This document shows positions 5,907 to 12,762 of a stretch of DNA of 21,350 bases, piece by piece (within the stretch, counting starts at the first letter, position 1; every line of letters begins with the position of its first letter). The stretch comes from a virus: positions 1 to 21,350 of the IMG/VR virus record IMGVR_UViG_3300005842_000120. The stretch is one strand, 5' to 3'. A program made the translations under genes and the position numbers. Below the pieces are notes generated by a model. It saw only the letters and a list, made by a program, of their open reading frames with translations, was not told where the DNA came from and did no database searches.

Positions 5907-6143
5907 GTGAACACCGTGTTCGTCATCATCAACGAGTGGACCGACATCGCCGGTAACACGTCGTCCGAAGTGGTCGGCGGCTCGTTCTTCGAGACGGAGA
6001 GCGACGCCTGGGAGGCCCTGGCTGTCATCGCCGAGTCCTTCGGGGACACCCTGCTGCCCCAGGAGACCGCCATCACCTTCGAGGGCAACATCCATAACCT
6101 CCAGACCGATGAGTACTACATCGAGGAGCTGACCCGTGGCTAG
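5907..6143 (+). CDS. Hypothetical protein (78 aa)
   Basis: The GTG at 5907 lies one base after the previous stop, with GAGGAGATC upstream. It begins MNTVFVIINEWTD and has the layout strand, GGSFFETESDAWEALAVIAESFG helix, strand, and an ITFEGNIHNLQTDEYYIEEL end. This resembles small phage proteins that process an 'FET.SDA' turn, but I cannot name a family. It overlaps the next gene by 8 nt. Confidence 0.6.
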   Translation: MNTVFVIINEWTDIAGNTSSEVVGGSFFETESDAWEALAVIAESFGDTLLPQETAITFEGNIHNLQTDEYYIEELTRG

Positions 6144-6417
6144 GAAGTACACCGAGGACACCACGAACGTGTTCCGGCAGAAGGTAACCCGCAAGGGTTA
6201 CCGCCCGCCGTCTCCGTACAACTCGAACGACACCGGCAACGAGTACCAGACCGTGGAGTTCTACGGTCCGTACCTCACCCGGAACGTCGGCGGGAATCCG
6301 TGGATGAACGTCACCGACAAGACGGTGACCGTCGAGATCCAGAAGCTGAGCACCACCGAGCACGGCCTTGAGTGGCTCACCGAGAAGAGCAGGGTCATCG
6401 AGCGAGAGGAAGACTAG
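6136..6417 (+). CDS. Hypothetical basic/beta-rich protein (93 aa)
   Basis: GTG start at 6136, within the previous gene's last codons and preceded by GAGGAG. The N-terminus is basic and Tyr/Pro-rich (RKGYRPPSPYNSN). A strand-rich centre (YQTVEFYGPYLTRNV, KTVTVEIQKLST) and an acidic end follow. No family is recognised. The TAG stop overlaps the next GTG (TAGTG). Confidence 0.6.
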   Translation: MARKYTEDTTNVFRQKVTRKGYRPPSPYNSNDTGNEYQTVEFYGPYLTRNVGGNPWMNVTDKTVTVEIQKLSTTEHGLEWLTEKSRVIEREED

Positions 6418-6605
6418 TGGGCAAGCACAGCGGGCCCAGCAGCGACGAGGATGCCACGACCCCTTACGGCCCTGGTCCTCACCCGACACCCGAGGAGAGC
6501 GCGGCTCTCGCCGCGTCCTTCGATGCGCAACTGAAGGCTTCGCCCGGCAACAACTGCACGAACCCTCCCCACTATCCCCCGCACTGCGGTTGCCCCGCAG
6601 GCTAG
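6417..6605 (+). CDS. Small Pro/His/Cys-rich protein (62 aa)
   Basis: The start is coupled through TAGTG. The first half is disordered and Pro/Ser/Asp-rich. The end contains NNCTNPPHYPPHCGCPAG, where three Cys and two His could hold a metal. Unrecognised. It ends 8 nt before the SsgA-like gene. Confidence 0.5.
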   Translation: MGKHSGPSSDEDATTPYGPGPHPTPEESAALAASFDAQLKASPGNNCTNPPHYPPHCGCPAG

Positions 6606-6613
6606 GAGCAGAC

Positions 6614-7024
6614 ATGAAGGCGATGTCTTACGGCAAGGTCGTCGAGGCTCACGGTCAGCGCATGGACAAGCTCGTAGCCGTCAGCTACGAGTACCACAAA
6701 TCTGATCCGCTGATCGTGGACGTTACGTTCTACGAGACCGACCACGACACCGGCGTGGTCCACGTGATTCCCTGGCAGATCAGCCGGGAGCTGTTCGCCA
6801 CCGCCCTGAAGTCGGGATGGGCGGGTGGGGCTGACGTCACTCTGGAGGACAGTGACCGCAAGGTCGCTATGAAGCTGGAGACTGACGAGTTCAAGACGGT
6901 CATCGAGCTGAACCGCGAGCACCTGGAAGAGTTCATCGAGAAGACCGACTCGGTCATCCCCATCGGCCGAGAGCCAATGGACGACATCATCGACGCATTG
7001 GTCAAGGAGATCTTTGAGGCCTGA
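6614..7024 (+). CDS. SsgA-like protein (SALP family), phage-encoded (136 aa)
   Basis: ATG 6614 with TAGGAG upstream. By eye the whole protein follows the SsgA/SsgB layout: SYEYHKSDPLIVDVTFY (residues 24-40) matches the family's 'DPYAV-MTF' strand, W-Q-I-SRELF (54-61) the 'W-F-ARELL' segment, GGADVTL (71-77) the 'GDGDVRV' strand, and FIEKTDSVIPIGRE (107-120) the 'FL-RTD-LVPPGTE' signature, before a final DDIIDALVKEIF helix. In Streptomyces, SALPs control sporulation-linked cell division; SsgB helps place FtsZ. A phage copy could alter host septation or development (inference). Length is normal for the family. The end overlaps the deaminase TTG start. Confidence 0.8.
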   Translation: MKAMSYGKVVEAHGQRMDKLVAVSYEYHKSDPLIVDVTFYETDHDTGVVHVIPWQISRELFATALKSGWAGGADVTLEDSDRKVAMKLETDEFKTVIELNREHLEEFIEKTDSVIPIGREPMDDIIDALVKEIFEA

Positions 7025-7400
7025 ATGGGATGAGACCTTCGCCGCGATAGCGGAGATCTGGTCCCAGCGATCCACGTGCTCCCGCCGCAAGGTGGGGGCC
7101 GTGGTGGTCAAAGACAAACAGGTGATAGGACAGGGATACAATGGAGTTCGCTCAGGTGCACAGCATTGTGTGGACGGAGGATGCCCACGGGGACTACTGT
7201 CTTACGCTGAAGTTCCGGCCGGGGCTGACTACAATGCTTCGCCATGCTACGCAATTCACGCCGAACACAACGCGATCCTCGCTGCCGGTCTGGGACCCTG
7301 CGCGGGAGCAACCATCTACGTCACAGACAAGCCCTGCCAGCAGTGCACCAACCTCATCGAACACGCAAGGATCGGAAGGGTCGTTGTCCTCAACAAGTAA
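7014..7400 (+). CDS. dCMP/cytidine deaminase (128 aa)
   Basis: The TTG at 7014 has AAGGAG at 7004-7009 and gives the family's usual opening, M-R-P-x-W-D-E; no in-frame ATG would keep it. Zinc and catalytic residues are present: H-A-E at 82-84 and P-C-Q-Q-C at 107-111, plus the early R-S-T-C-x-R-R-K-V-G-A-V-V-V block. Two further Cys (52, 57) fit the extra zinc site of T4-type dCMP deaminases. The enzyme converts dCMP to dUMP, feeding dTMP synthesis for phage DNA. It pairs functionally with the next gene. Confidence 0.9.
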   Translation: MRPEWDETFAAIAEIWSQRSTCSRRKVGAVVVKDKQVIGQGYNGVRSGAQHCVDGGCPRGLLSYAEVPAGADYNASPCYAIHAEHNAILAAGLGPCAGATIYVTDKPCQQCTNLIEHARIGRVVVLNK

Positions 7401-7692
7401 CCCAGACTCCTGGATCGAGGCTGCCCTCAAGTACCTGGAGACCACCCTCGAATCGAAGAACCAGGACTACCGCATCGATGGAGAGTTCAGCAACTTCGAG
7501 TACACCGCAGCCTTGGTGGATGCCAAGGTTGAGGACGTGATCCTCACCCAGATCGGCATCAAGATGGGGCGCCTCAACGGCCTCCGCCGCAGCGGAGGCA
7601 TCCCCGACAACGAACCCCTGCTCGACACGTACAAGGATCTCGCTGGGTATGCGATCATCCTGTACGCTTACGCACTGAAGGAGTCCGAGTGA
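7384..7692 (+). CDS. Probable MazG/DUF1599-like nucleotide-associated protein (102 aa)
   Basis: The in-frame TTG at 7384 (GGAAGGG three bases before) lies just inside the deaminase end; the frame is open upstream but reads as a shadow of the deaminase. The motif order E-x-K-N-Q-D-Y, then a long helix with V-E-D-V-I-L-T-Q-I-x-I-K-M-G-R-L, N-E-P-L-L-D-T-Y-K-D-L-A-G-Y-A matches all-alpha NTP-pyrophosphohydrolase-like (DUF1599/DUF6378-type) proteins. These often stand beside nucleotide-metabolism genes in phages. Role: probably nucleotide-pool maintenance; the substrate is unknown. Confidence 0.65.
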   Translation: MSSTSNPDSWIEAALKYLETTLESKNQDYRIDGEFSNFEYTAALVDAKVEDVILTQIGIKMGRLNGLRRSGGIPDNEPLLDTYKDLAGYAIILYAYALKESE

Positions 7693-7757
7693 GCGACAGC
7701 AAGTGGCCCATCCTGGAACCGAAGCCGAAGCAGCCGGGAGACGAAGATGATCGATAA
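7689..7757 (+). CDS. 22-aa Pro/Lys/Asp-rich ORF
   Basis: The GTG at 7689 overlaps the previous TGA (GTGA) and the frame ends inside the next gene. The product is short and disordered (PILEPKPKQPGDEDD). The junction style matches real genes here, but the length leaves doubt. Confidence 0.35.
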   Translation: MSDSKWPILEPKPKQPGDEDDR

Positions 7758-7926
7758 GGTCGGGCTGGTCTGGCTCATCGTGATGAGCCTGATCAACATC
7801 CTTGCTGCGGTGGCTATGATCGACAAGCCCCGCAAGCCCCTGACTCGCACGGTTGCAGCGGGGCTCATCCTGTGGTCCCTGCTGTACATCGCGTTCTTCG
7901 TCCACCTCTTGGTGGTGCTCTCGTGA
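7747..7926 (+). CDS. Small two-helix membrane protein (59 aa)
   Basis: ATG 7747 has GGGAG a few bases upstream. There are two clear membrane segments: VGLVWLIVMSLINILAAVAM (residues 5-24) and AAGLILWSLLYIAFFVHLLV (residues 37-56), joined by a basic loop (DKPRKPLTR). That layout puts the loop inside and both ends outside by the positive-inside rule. The size fits a small holin or an early superinfection or membrane-modifying protein. It lies in the early/replication block, away from the lysis-like genes, so holin is not preferred. Confidence 0.65.
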   Translation: MIDKVGLVWLIVMSLINILAAVAMIDKPRKPLTRTVAAGLILWSLLYIAFFVHLLVVLS

Positions 7927-8180
7927 CCAAGCGGATCAAGGCCGAAGGGTCTATCCGCGTCGAGGGCGAGCGTCACGGCATCGCTGCTGGTGTCGATCTG
8001 TACTTCGTGTTCGACGGGGACTGGTCCAACCTGTACGAGGACTTCCCGGAGAGCGAGGAAGAGGCCCGACACTGGTTCGTCCTGGAGGTAGACAAACTTC
8101 TGAAGCAGGCGCACAATGAGGCACGTGAGAGTCAAGCGCCTGCCGACGGGCAGGCTTCAACTGAGGATCGAGGAGAGTAG
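7923..8180 (+). CDS. Hypothetical protein (85 aa)
   Basis: The GTG at 7923 overlaps the previous TGA. The strand-rich N-terminal half (GSIRVEGERHGIAAGVDLYF) is followed by an acidic helix (SEEEARHWFVLEVDKLLKQA) and a disordered tail. No family is recognised. Confidence 0.6.
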   Translation: MTKRIKAEGSIRVEGERHGIAAGVDLYFVFDGDWSNLYEDFPESEEEARHWFVLEVDKLLKQAHNEARESQAPADGQASTEDRGE

Positions 8181-8181
8181 C

Positions 8182-8346
8182 ATGGGCGACAAGTACGAGG
8201 CATACGAGAAGGCCGTCAAGGCTGAGGACATGGCGAAGCAGACGCTCGCCCTGAACAACACCGAAGAGACCTACGAGAACGCGCGGCAAGCAGAGATCAT
8301 TGCCAACGCGATGTTCCGTGACATGCTGGAGGACCCCCAGGGATGA
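8182..8346 (+). CDS. Small helical protein (54 aa)
   Basis: ATG 8182 has GGAGAG ahead of it, so it is preferred over an upstream in-frame ATG at 8116 that overlaps the previous gene. It is two Ala/Glu-rich helices (YEKAVKAEDMAKQTLALN; YENARQAEIIANAMFRDML). Unrecognised. Confidence 0.55.
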   Translation: MGDKYEAYEKAVKAEDMAKQTLALNNTEETYENARQAEIIANAMFRDMLEDPQG

Positions 8347-8399
8347 TACTTCTGATCTGCGCCATCGTGTTCATCGGGTACATCGTCTTCAAGGACTAG
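8343..8399 (+). CDS. 18-aa single-span membrane miniprotein
   Basis: The ATG overlaps the preceding TGA (ATGA). The product MILLICAIVFIGYIVFKD is one hydrophobic helix with a charged C-terminus. It is the last frame before the terminator at 8413. The coupled start and the hydrophobic content suggest a real membrane miniprotein. Confidence 0.45.
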   Translation: MILLICAIVFIGYIVFKD

Positions 8400-8410
8400 G
8401 CACAAAAAAA

Positions 8411-8441
8411 GGGCCCCAGCCGAAAGGCTGGGGCTTCTTTT
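8411..8441. terminator. Bidirectional intrinsic terminator between convergent blocks
   Basis: The stem is 9 bp, 8413-8421 with 8426-8434, closed by a GAAA loop. A T-rich run (TTCTTTT) follows on the plus strand, and the preceding A-run (8404-8410) becomes a U tract on the minus strand. It sits exactly between the last plus-strand gene and the last minus-strand gene, so it can end both transcripts. Confidence 0.9.
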
Positions 8442-8444
8442 CAT

Positions 8445-8693
8445 TCACTTACCTTCAGGGTCCGACCCATCCGAAGGGGTGGGGAGGTTCGAATCCAGCC
8501 GAAGAATCGACAGGAGTCTCTCCACTGACGGGGTCTGCATAACCGCCGACGCCAGTGAAGCTCCCGTCACCAAACTGGCACCCACTCCCGCTGTCGCACT
8601 CAGGCCAAGTGCAGGGACCAGAAGCGGAACCACAGGGATAAGGGCGATTGCCGATTGGATCGATGTCCTCAGGGGTTTCGTCCACTTGCTCAT
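8445..8693 (-). CDS. Holin-like membrane protein (82 aa)
   Basis: ATG 8693 has GGAG at a good distance, overlapping the stop of the previous gene. After a short basic start (MSKWTKPLRTS) residues ~13-52 are hydrophobic: a Pro-rich IALIPVVPLLVPALG segment and an Ala/Gly/Ser-rich segment to SAVM. A polar, acidic tail follows. This fits small phage holins and related membrane proteins at the end of actinophage structural operons. An overlapping frame (8455..8712) is also protein-like, see findings. Lysis function is inferred from shape and position. Confidence 0.6.
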   Translation of the reverse strand: MSKWTKPLRTSIQSAIALIPVVPLLVPALGLSATAGVGASLVTGASLASAVMQTPSVERLLSILRLDSNLPTPSDGSDPEGK

Positions 8694-8704
8694 CTATCGT
8701 CTCC

Positions 8705-8956
8705 TCAGACATATCGGTTGCGCAGCCTTTCGATCTGGATCGCGGTCTCGAGGTCGATGACCCCGGTCGGCTTGATGTCTAAAACGTGTTGCAGCCCACG
8801 GATGTGGGACGTGGTGCGTGCATCAAGCACGCCCGTCGAGGGAACCTGGAGCGTACGCTGAATGTCCCTGATGACATCCGGTGAGTACACCGTGGCCGGA
8901 CTGAACGGCTGAGGCTTGTACCACGTGGGCACTAGATCCTCATGGTCGTGTTCCAT
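8705..8956 (-). CDS. Stand-alone peptidoglycan-binding-domain protein (83 aa)
   Basis: ATG 8956 lies one base after the previous TGA with GGAG six bases ahead; a TTG at 8968 is possible but weaker. After a short acidic/His N-terminus, residues ~28-80 hold the PG_binding_1 pattern: VIRDIQRTLQVPSTGVLDART, a helix, then a second LDIKPTGVIDLETA half. No catalytic domain is attached. It could anchor a lysis or tail component in the cell wall; no endolysin is seen in this window. Confidence 0.6.
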   Translation of the reverse strand: MEHDHEDLVPTWYKPQPFSPATVYSPDVIRDIQRTLQVPSTGVLDARTTSHIRGLQHVLDIKPTGVIDLETAIQIERLRNRYV

Positions 8957-8957
8957 C

Positions 8958-9269
8958 TCATGCTCCAACCTTCACTGCGATCTTGTCCAGCACCACTCGG
9001 GCGCCGCGAACCTCTTCGTGCACCAATTCTACCTCGGCACGCTGGGTCACGAGACTCTCAAGAGTAGACACTCGGGTGCGCAGTTCCGCAAGCTCATCGT
9101 CGCGGTCCTGCTTGTCATCCTTTAAGGCTTCGATCTGAGCTTGGAGCATGTCAACCGTGTCGGCCGCTATCTGGCTGGCACTGGTGCGGGCGGTCATCCG
9201 CCCTGAAACGTGCCCACCAACAGCGATCCCGATGTACATCGCTGCGGTGGTGAGCAGAGTTGAATCCAT
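8958..9269 (-). CDS. Membrane-anchored coiled-coil protein (103 aa)
   Basis: It has an N-terminal weakly hydrophobic segment (LLTTAAMYIGIAVGGHVSG, residues 4-22), then a long heptad-like region (MLQAQIEALKDDKQDRDDEL through LVTQRAEVELVHEEV). The layout resembles phage spanin or holin-partner proteins, and the gene lies beside holin-like and PG-binding genes. ATG 9269 is preceded by a GGGGGGTAGGA stretch. A spanin role is unproven, and actinomycete hosts have a different envelope. Confidence 0.55.
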   Translation of the reverse strand: MDSTLLTTAAMYIGIAVGGHVSGRMTARTSASQIAADTVDMLQAQIEALKDDKQDRDDELAELRTRVSTLESLVTQRAEVELVHEEVRGARVVLDKIAVKVGA

Positions 9270-9279
9270 TCCTACCCCC

Positions 9280-11226
9280 CTAGGTAGACTCGGCGACCGT
9301 CCGTAGTATGACGGTGAGGTATCCGCCGAGAGTGGATGCGTTCGGACCGGGTGGTCCGAGCTGTGTGTACTTCCAGTCGTCGATCATCACCAAGGTGGAG
9401 ATGTTCTCTGCCAGTTCCTGAAAAACTGTTACGTCTCCGATCTTGGCTAGGTTCTGGAACGCCTGGAGTCTCTGACGTGCATAGCCATCGGTGCCCACCC
9501 TCTGCCCGCCCTTGTCCATTTCCTCATCGAACAGCAGGAACGTCTGCGTGATGAGACGTTGGCGAGTAGCGCCAGGCAGGGCCTTGACTTGCCATCCGTT
9601 GAGGACGCCACCGAGAGTGGCGTCGGACTGGTTACGGGTGAGCGTGAACTTGAGAGCTATCCAAACCTGCCGAGTAGCAGGCTGAGGTGTTGAAACGTCT
9701 CCCACGTTAGGCCCGAACGTGGGACCGTACGTGATGTACGGAATCTCTTGCCCATCCTGAGTGAGGAGCGAGAAACTGACGTTGCCCTGAAGAGGGGTGG
9801 GGGTGCGGAGAGAGACGAACCGATACAGCTTGGGCTCTTCGGTGTTGTACCGTATCCGCCCCGTCTTCAGGTAGCCACTGGGTACCAATGTGTTGGCATC
9901 GGTGAGTAGAACTGCGAAGCTCTTGACTGTGAAGATCGGGCGAGAACTGGCCCCGAGGATAGATACGGACTGCACCGGCCCGGTGCCGGTGCGAGTATAG
10001 ACATCACGGGCGTAGGCGTACCTCACAGCCTGCGTAGACTGTTCCTGGATAGCGGCGCCCAGGTCCACCCTGAAGAGCCCTGACGTGCCATCGTGGGCGG
10101 TATCAGAGCCTACGTACATAAACCGGTCGTAGCCCGTGATGCCGGTGCAGCCACCAGCGGGGGAGAAGAGGAGTGGTCCGTAGACCACGTCACCGTTCGA
10201 GTCGAACTCCCCGACCCTGAAGCCGTGGTCGGTAGCGATGCCCATGAACGAGCCGATGTACCCGTAGATGCTGTTGATCCGCTCACCGATGGGCATACTC
10301 GCCGTGGTGGTAGGCAGGATCTGTTCGGTGGTTCCGGAGAACTCGACACTGAACTTGAAGATGTTCGACTGGGTGGAGTTCTTGCCTGATGCGTAGATCG
10401 CGGTAGGGCCCTCGGCTACCGAGGTCCACTTCCAGGTGGTGTCGACAGCGGTGTACGTGAACGTAGCTGCCGTGCTGAGAACCTGGGTGGCTCCGGTGTT
10501 GAGCGGCACGAAGTAGATCACATTGTCGATGGCCACCACGACACGGTTCTTGAAGTAGCCGATCGCTCCAGCGGTAGGCGTCGACGGGAAACTGAACATC
10601 TTGGTAGGTGCTCCGTTGTCCACCCCGCTCCAGACGCCGTCGGTCATCAGGATCAGGCTGCGGTTGCCGACGCCGGACAAGTCGAGCAGCGAGCCGACCG
10701 AGGTGAACAGGACTCCAGCCGTGCCAGCGTTGTTGATCGTGTAGTAGTTACCACCATCGACGGCCCAAGCAGAGTCCACTCCGGTCGAGCTGACGTACCC
10801 CTGGGTCTTGGCGATAGTCGAGATCAGGTTCAGCTTGTTGGTCACGTCACGCAACAGCGTGAGCTGACCACCGGTCCACGGGTCGACTCCCAAAGAGTCG
10901 GCGTACCTCAGGTCGAACGCTCGGGTGTACGGGTTCTGAATGTCCGGGTCCTGGTAGATCAGCCCTGCACCACCGGTGAAGTTCTGCTGGGACCGGAGCC
11001 ACCAGCCGTACAGGGACTGCTCTCCGGGCTCCGCACTGGCGTCGTACTGCTGCTTACGGATCTCGGCCATGCCCTCGGTGTACGGCCACTGGTCACGCGT
11101 GGCCGACATGAACGGGATGCCCCCGAGAGCGTAGTCGAATCGGTAGTCCTTGAGGGAGTAGCTACCCCCACCACCTGTACCGAAGCTGCTGATTTCGAAT
11201 GGTATCCGGTTGACGATGTCGGCCAC
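9280..11226 (-). CDS. Large tail protein / tail spike, beta-rich (648 aa)
   Basis: GTG 11226 has TAAGGAG ahead, whose TAA is the fibre gene's stop. The N-terminal ~110 residues (DYRFDYALGGIPFMSATRDQ, WPYTEGMAEIRKQQYD) look like a virion attachment domain. Residues ~110-430 form many repeated short strands with W/Y turns, like a beta-propeller, and a strand-rich C-terminal domain follows. Size and place after the fibre fit a receptor-binding or baseplate-like minor tail protein. No catalytic motif was found by eye. Confidence 0.65.
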   Translation of the reverse strand: MADIVNRIPFEISSFGTGGGGSYSLKDYRFDYALGGIPFMSATRDQWPYTEGMAEIRKQQYDASAEPGEQSLYGWWLRSQQNFTGGAGLIYQDPDIQNPYTRAFDLRYADSLGVDPWTGGQLTLLRDVTNKLNLISTIAKTQGYVSSTGVDSAWAVDGGNYYTINNAGTAGVLFTSVGSLLDLSGVGNRSLILMTDGVWSGVDNGAPTKMFSFPSTPTAGAIGYFKNRVVVAIDNVIYFVPLNTGATQVLSTAATFTYTAVDTTWKWTSVAEGPTAIYASGKNSTQSNIFKFSVEFSGTTEQILPTTTASMPIGERINSIYGYIGSFMGIATDHGFRVGEFDSNGDVVYGPLLFSPAGGCTGITGYDRFMYVGSDTAHDGTSGLFRVDLGAAIQEQSTQAVRYAYARDVYTRTGTGPVQSVSILGASSRPIFTVKSFAVLLTDANTLVPSGYLKTGRIRYNTEEPKLYRFVSLRTPTPLQGNVSFSLLTQDGQEIPYITYGPTFGPNVGDVSTPQPATRQVWIALKFTLTRNQSDATLGGVLNGWQVKALPGATRQRLITQTFLLFDEEMDKGGQRVGTDGYARQRLQAFQNLAKIGDVTVFQELAENISTLVMIDDWKYTQLGPPGPNASTLGGYLTVILRTVAEST

Positions 11227-11235
11227 GGTGACTCC

Positions 11236-12753
11236 TTACACAGTCTCGTAGGTGAAGCTGATCCGCACAGAGTTAGTGTTGGCCAGCGTGAACGGTACTG
11301 CGTCCGTCTGCTGAACTATCCGGGCATCGGTCTGGCTGGTGGTCACGAACGGCGCCACGGTGGTTGAGTTGGCTCCGATCTGGGCCACACCGCCGAAGCG
11401 GTTGGTGCCCACGACCTGGACAGCACCGTTGGCTATGAGCACCTGGTTGGCCGCGATGAACGGAATGTCGAACGAGTAGGTACCAGTGCCCACGGTGGAC
11501 GTGGTGCCCAGCGTGAGGATGATCCCGCCGACGATGGTCTTACCGAACTGGCGGTACCGGCCCACTAGGGTTCCGTTACCAACCACGGGCTGAGTGCCAG
11601 ATGAGCGCCAGGTAGGCGTGTACGAGGTCCACGCTGCCCCGCCGGTCCACAGGAAGTCGTTACCCGAGAAGTTACCGAGGTGATCCACCTGAGCAACGAT
11701 CGAGTTGGCAGGGCCAACCCACTGCTCAAGGTTGCCGGTGTACCCGACGTTCGATCCGCCCACCTGAAGCACAGGGCCAGAGGTGACGCCAGGCTGAGCT
11801 ATCGTGGCGCCCACGTTGGCCAGCAGCTTGCCGTTGTTCTGCACCGAGACCCACGTGTTGTTCGCGGAGTCGGTAACCCTGAACGTGTCCACCGTAGGGG
11901 AGCTCGGGGTCTTCACTGTGAGGGTGGTCTGGCCGCCAGTGAATCCGGTGATGTTCGTGTGACCGTCATTGAAGACGGTGAACCTCTCATTGGCGCCGCC
12001 TGAAGCGGCGATACGAACAGCCCTCTTGGTTGCACTGGTGTCCGGAGCAACGATGTCGAACCCAACGAACGTAGTGGTAGACGTCGGAGTGATGGCCAGC
12101 GTGCCACCGGCGAGCAGGCCGACCCTGTCGGTCGTACCGTCGTTGTCTGTCACCCTGAACTTGTAGGTGGAGTCCGTGTCGGACACGTTCTTCACGGACT
12201 TGATAGCACCAGTGGACTGCACGAACAGCATGGTGTTCAGCGCTACCTCGTTGTCCTTGATCTCAAGGCGAGAGGCAGTCGGGTTGGCCGAGTCACCGAC
12301 GATCGTGGTGATACCCGAGGGGCCCACGTTGAACGCGGTGATGTTCTGCACGCTGCCGAGTGCACGGATCAGCGTCTTGTTGCTCAGGGACTGCGTGTCA
12401 GACGTGCCCACCACGGCCCCTGTAACGCCGTGTACGCCCGCACTGGAAGCCTCGTGGGTCCTACTGTCAGTGAAGTCAATCGCGGAGCTTACGTGACGAA
12501 CCACGGCTCCGGTGTTGTGGCTACTGCCAGCCGTGCCGTCGTAGGCGCGGGTCACCGTGAGGGTAAGGCTGGCTACGTTGGTGACCAGCACCAGCTCCTC
12601 GGTGGCGGTGCCGTAGTCGAGCGCCAGGATGTACGGCAACGAGCCGGGGAATCCCGACGTGCTTGCCACGGCGATGCTGGTTCCCGAGTTGGTCACACCA
12701 CCCGTAAGGGTGGTGGGCAGCGCGATAGACGAGTAGTAACGAGAGTTGGCCAT
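11236..12753 (-). CDS. Tail fibre protein (505 aa)
   Basis: The first ~150 residues carry the common phage fibre entry domain: an ALDYGTATEELVLVTNV strand pair, TRAYDGTAGSSHNTGAVVRH, AIDFTD, a His-containing turn and VVGTSDTQSLSNKTLI, a signature seen in many actinophage fibres. The rest is low-complexity beta-rich sequence ending in a small globular domain (YTPTWRSSGTQPVVGNGTLV onward), like the C-terminal head of collar/fibre proteins. ATG 12753 has TAAGGAGG. Likely host adsorption. Confidence 0.85.
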   Translation of the reverse strand: MANSRYYSSIALPTTLTGGVTNSGTSIAVASTSGFPGSLPYILALDYGTATEELVLVTNVASLTLTVTRAYDGTAGSSHNTGAVVRHVSSAIDFTDSRTHEASSAGVHGVTGAVVGTSDTQSLSNKTLIRALGSVQNITAFNVGPSGITTIVGDSANPTASRLEIKDNEVALNTMLFVQSTGAIKSVKNVSDTDSTYKFRVTDNDGTTDRVGLLAGGTLAITPTSTTTFVGFDIVAPDTSATKRAVRIAASGGANERFTVFNDGHTNITGFTGGQTTLTVKTPSSPTVDTFRVTDSANNTWVSVQNNGKLLANVGATIAQPGVTSGPVLQVGGSNVGYTGNLEQWVGPANSIVAQVDHLGNFSGNDFLWTGGAAWTSYTPTWRSSGTQPVVGNGTLVGRYRQFGKTIVGGIILTLGTTSTVGTGTYSFDIPFIAANQVLIANGAVQVVGTNRFGGVAQIGANSTTVAPFVTTSQTDARIVQQTDAVPFTLANTNSVRISFTYETV

Positions 12754-12762
12754 CGGTCCTCC

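Noticed and set aside
8486-8496. GGTTCGAATCC, a tRNA T-loop-like string
   Set aside because: The flanks do not form a 5-bp T stem and no acceptor partner exists on either strand; it lies in the coding end of the holin-like gene.
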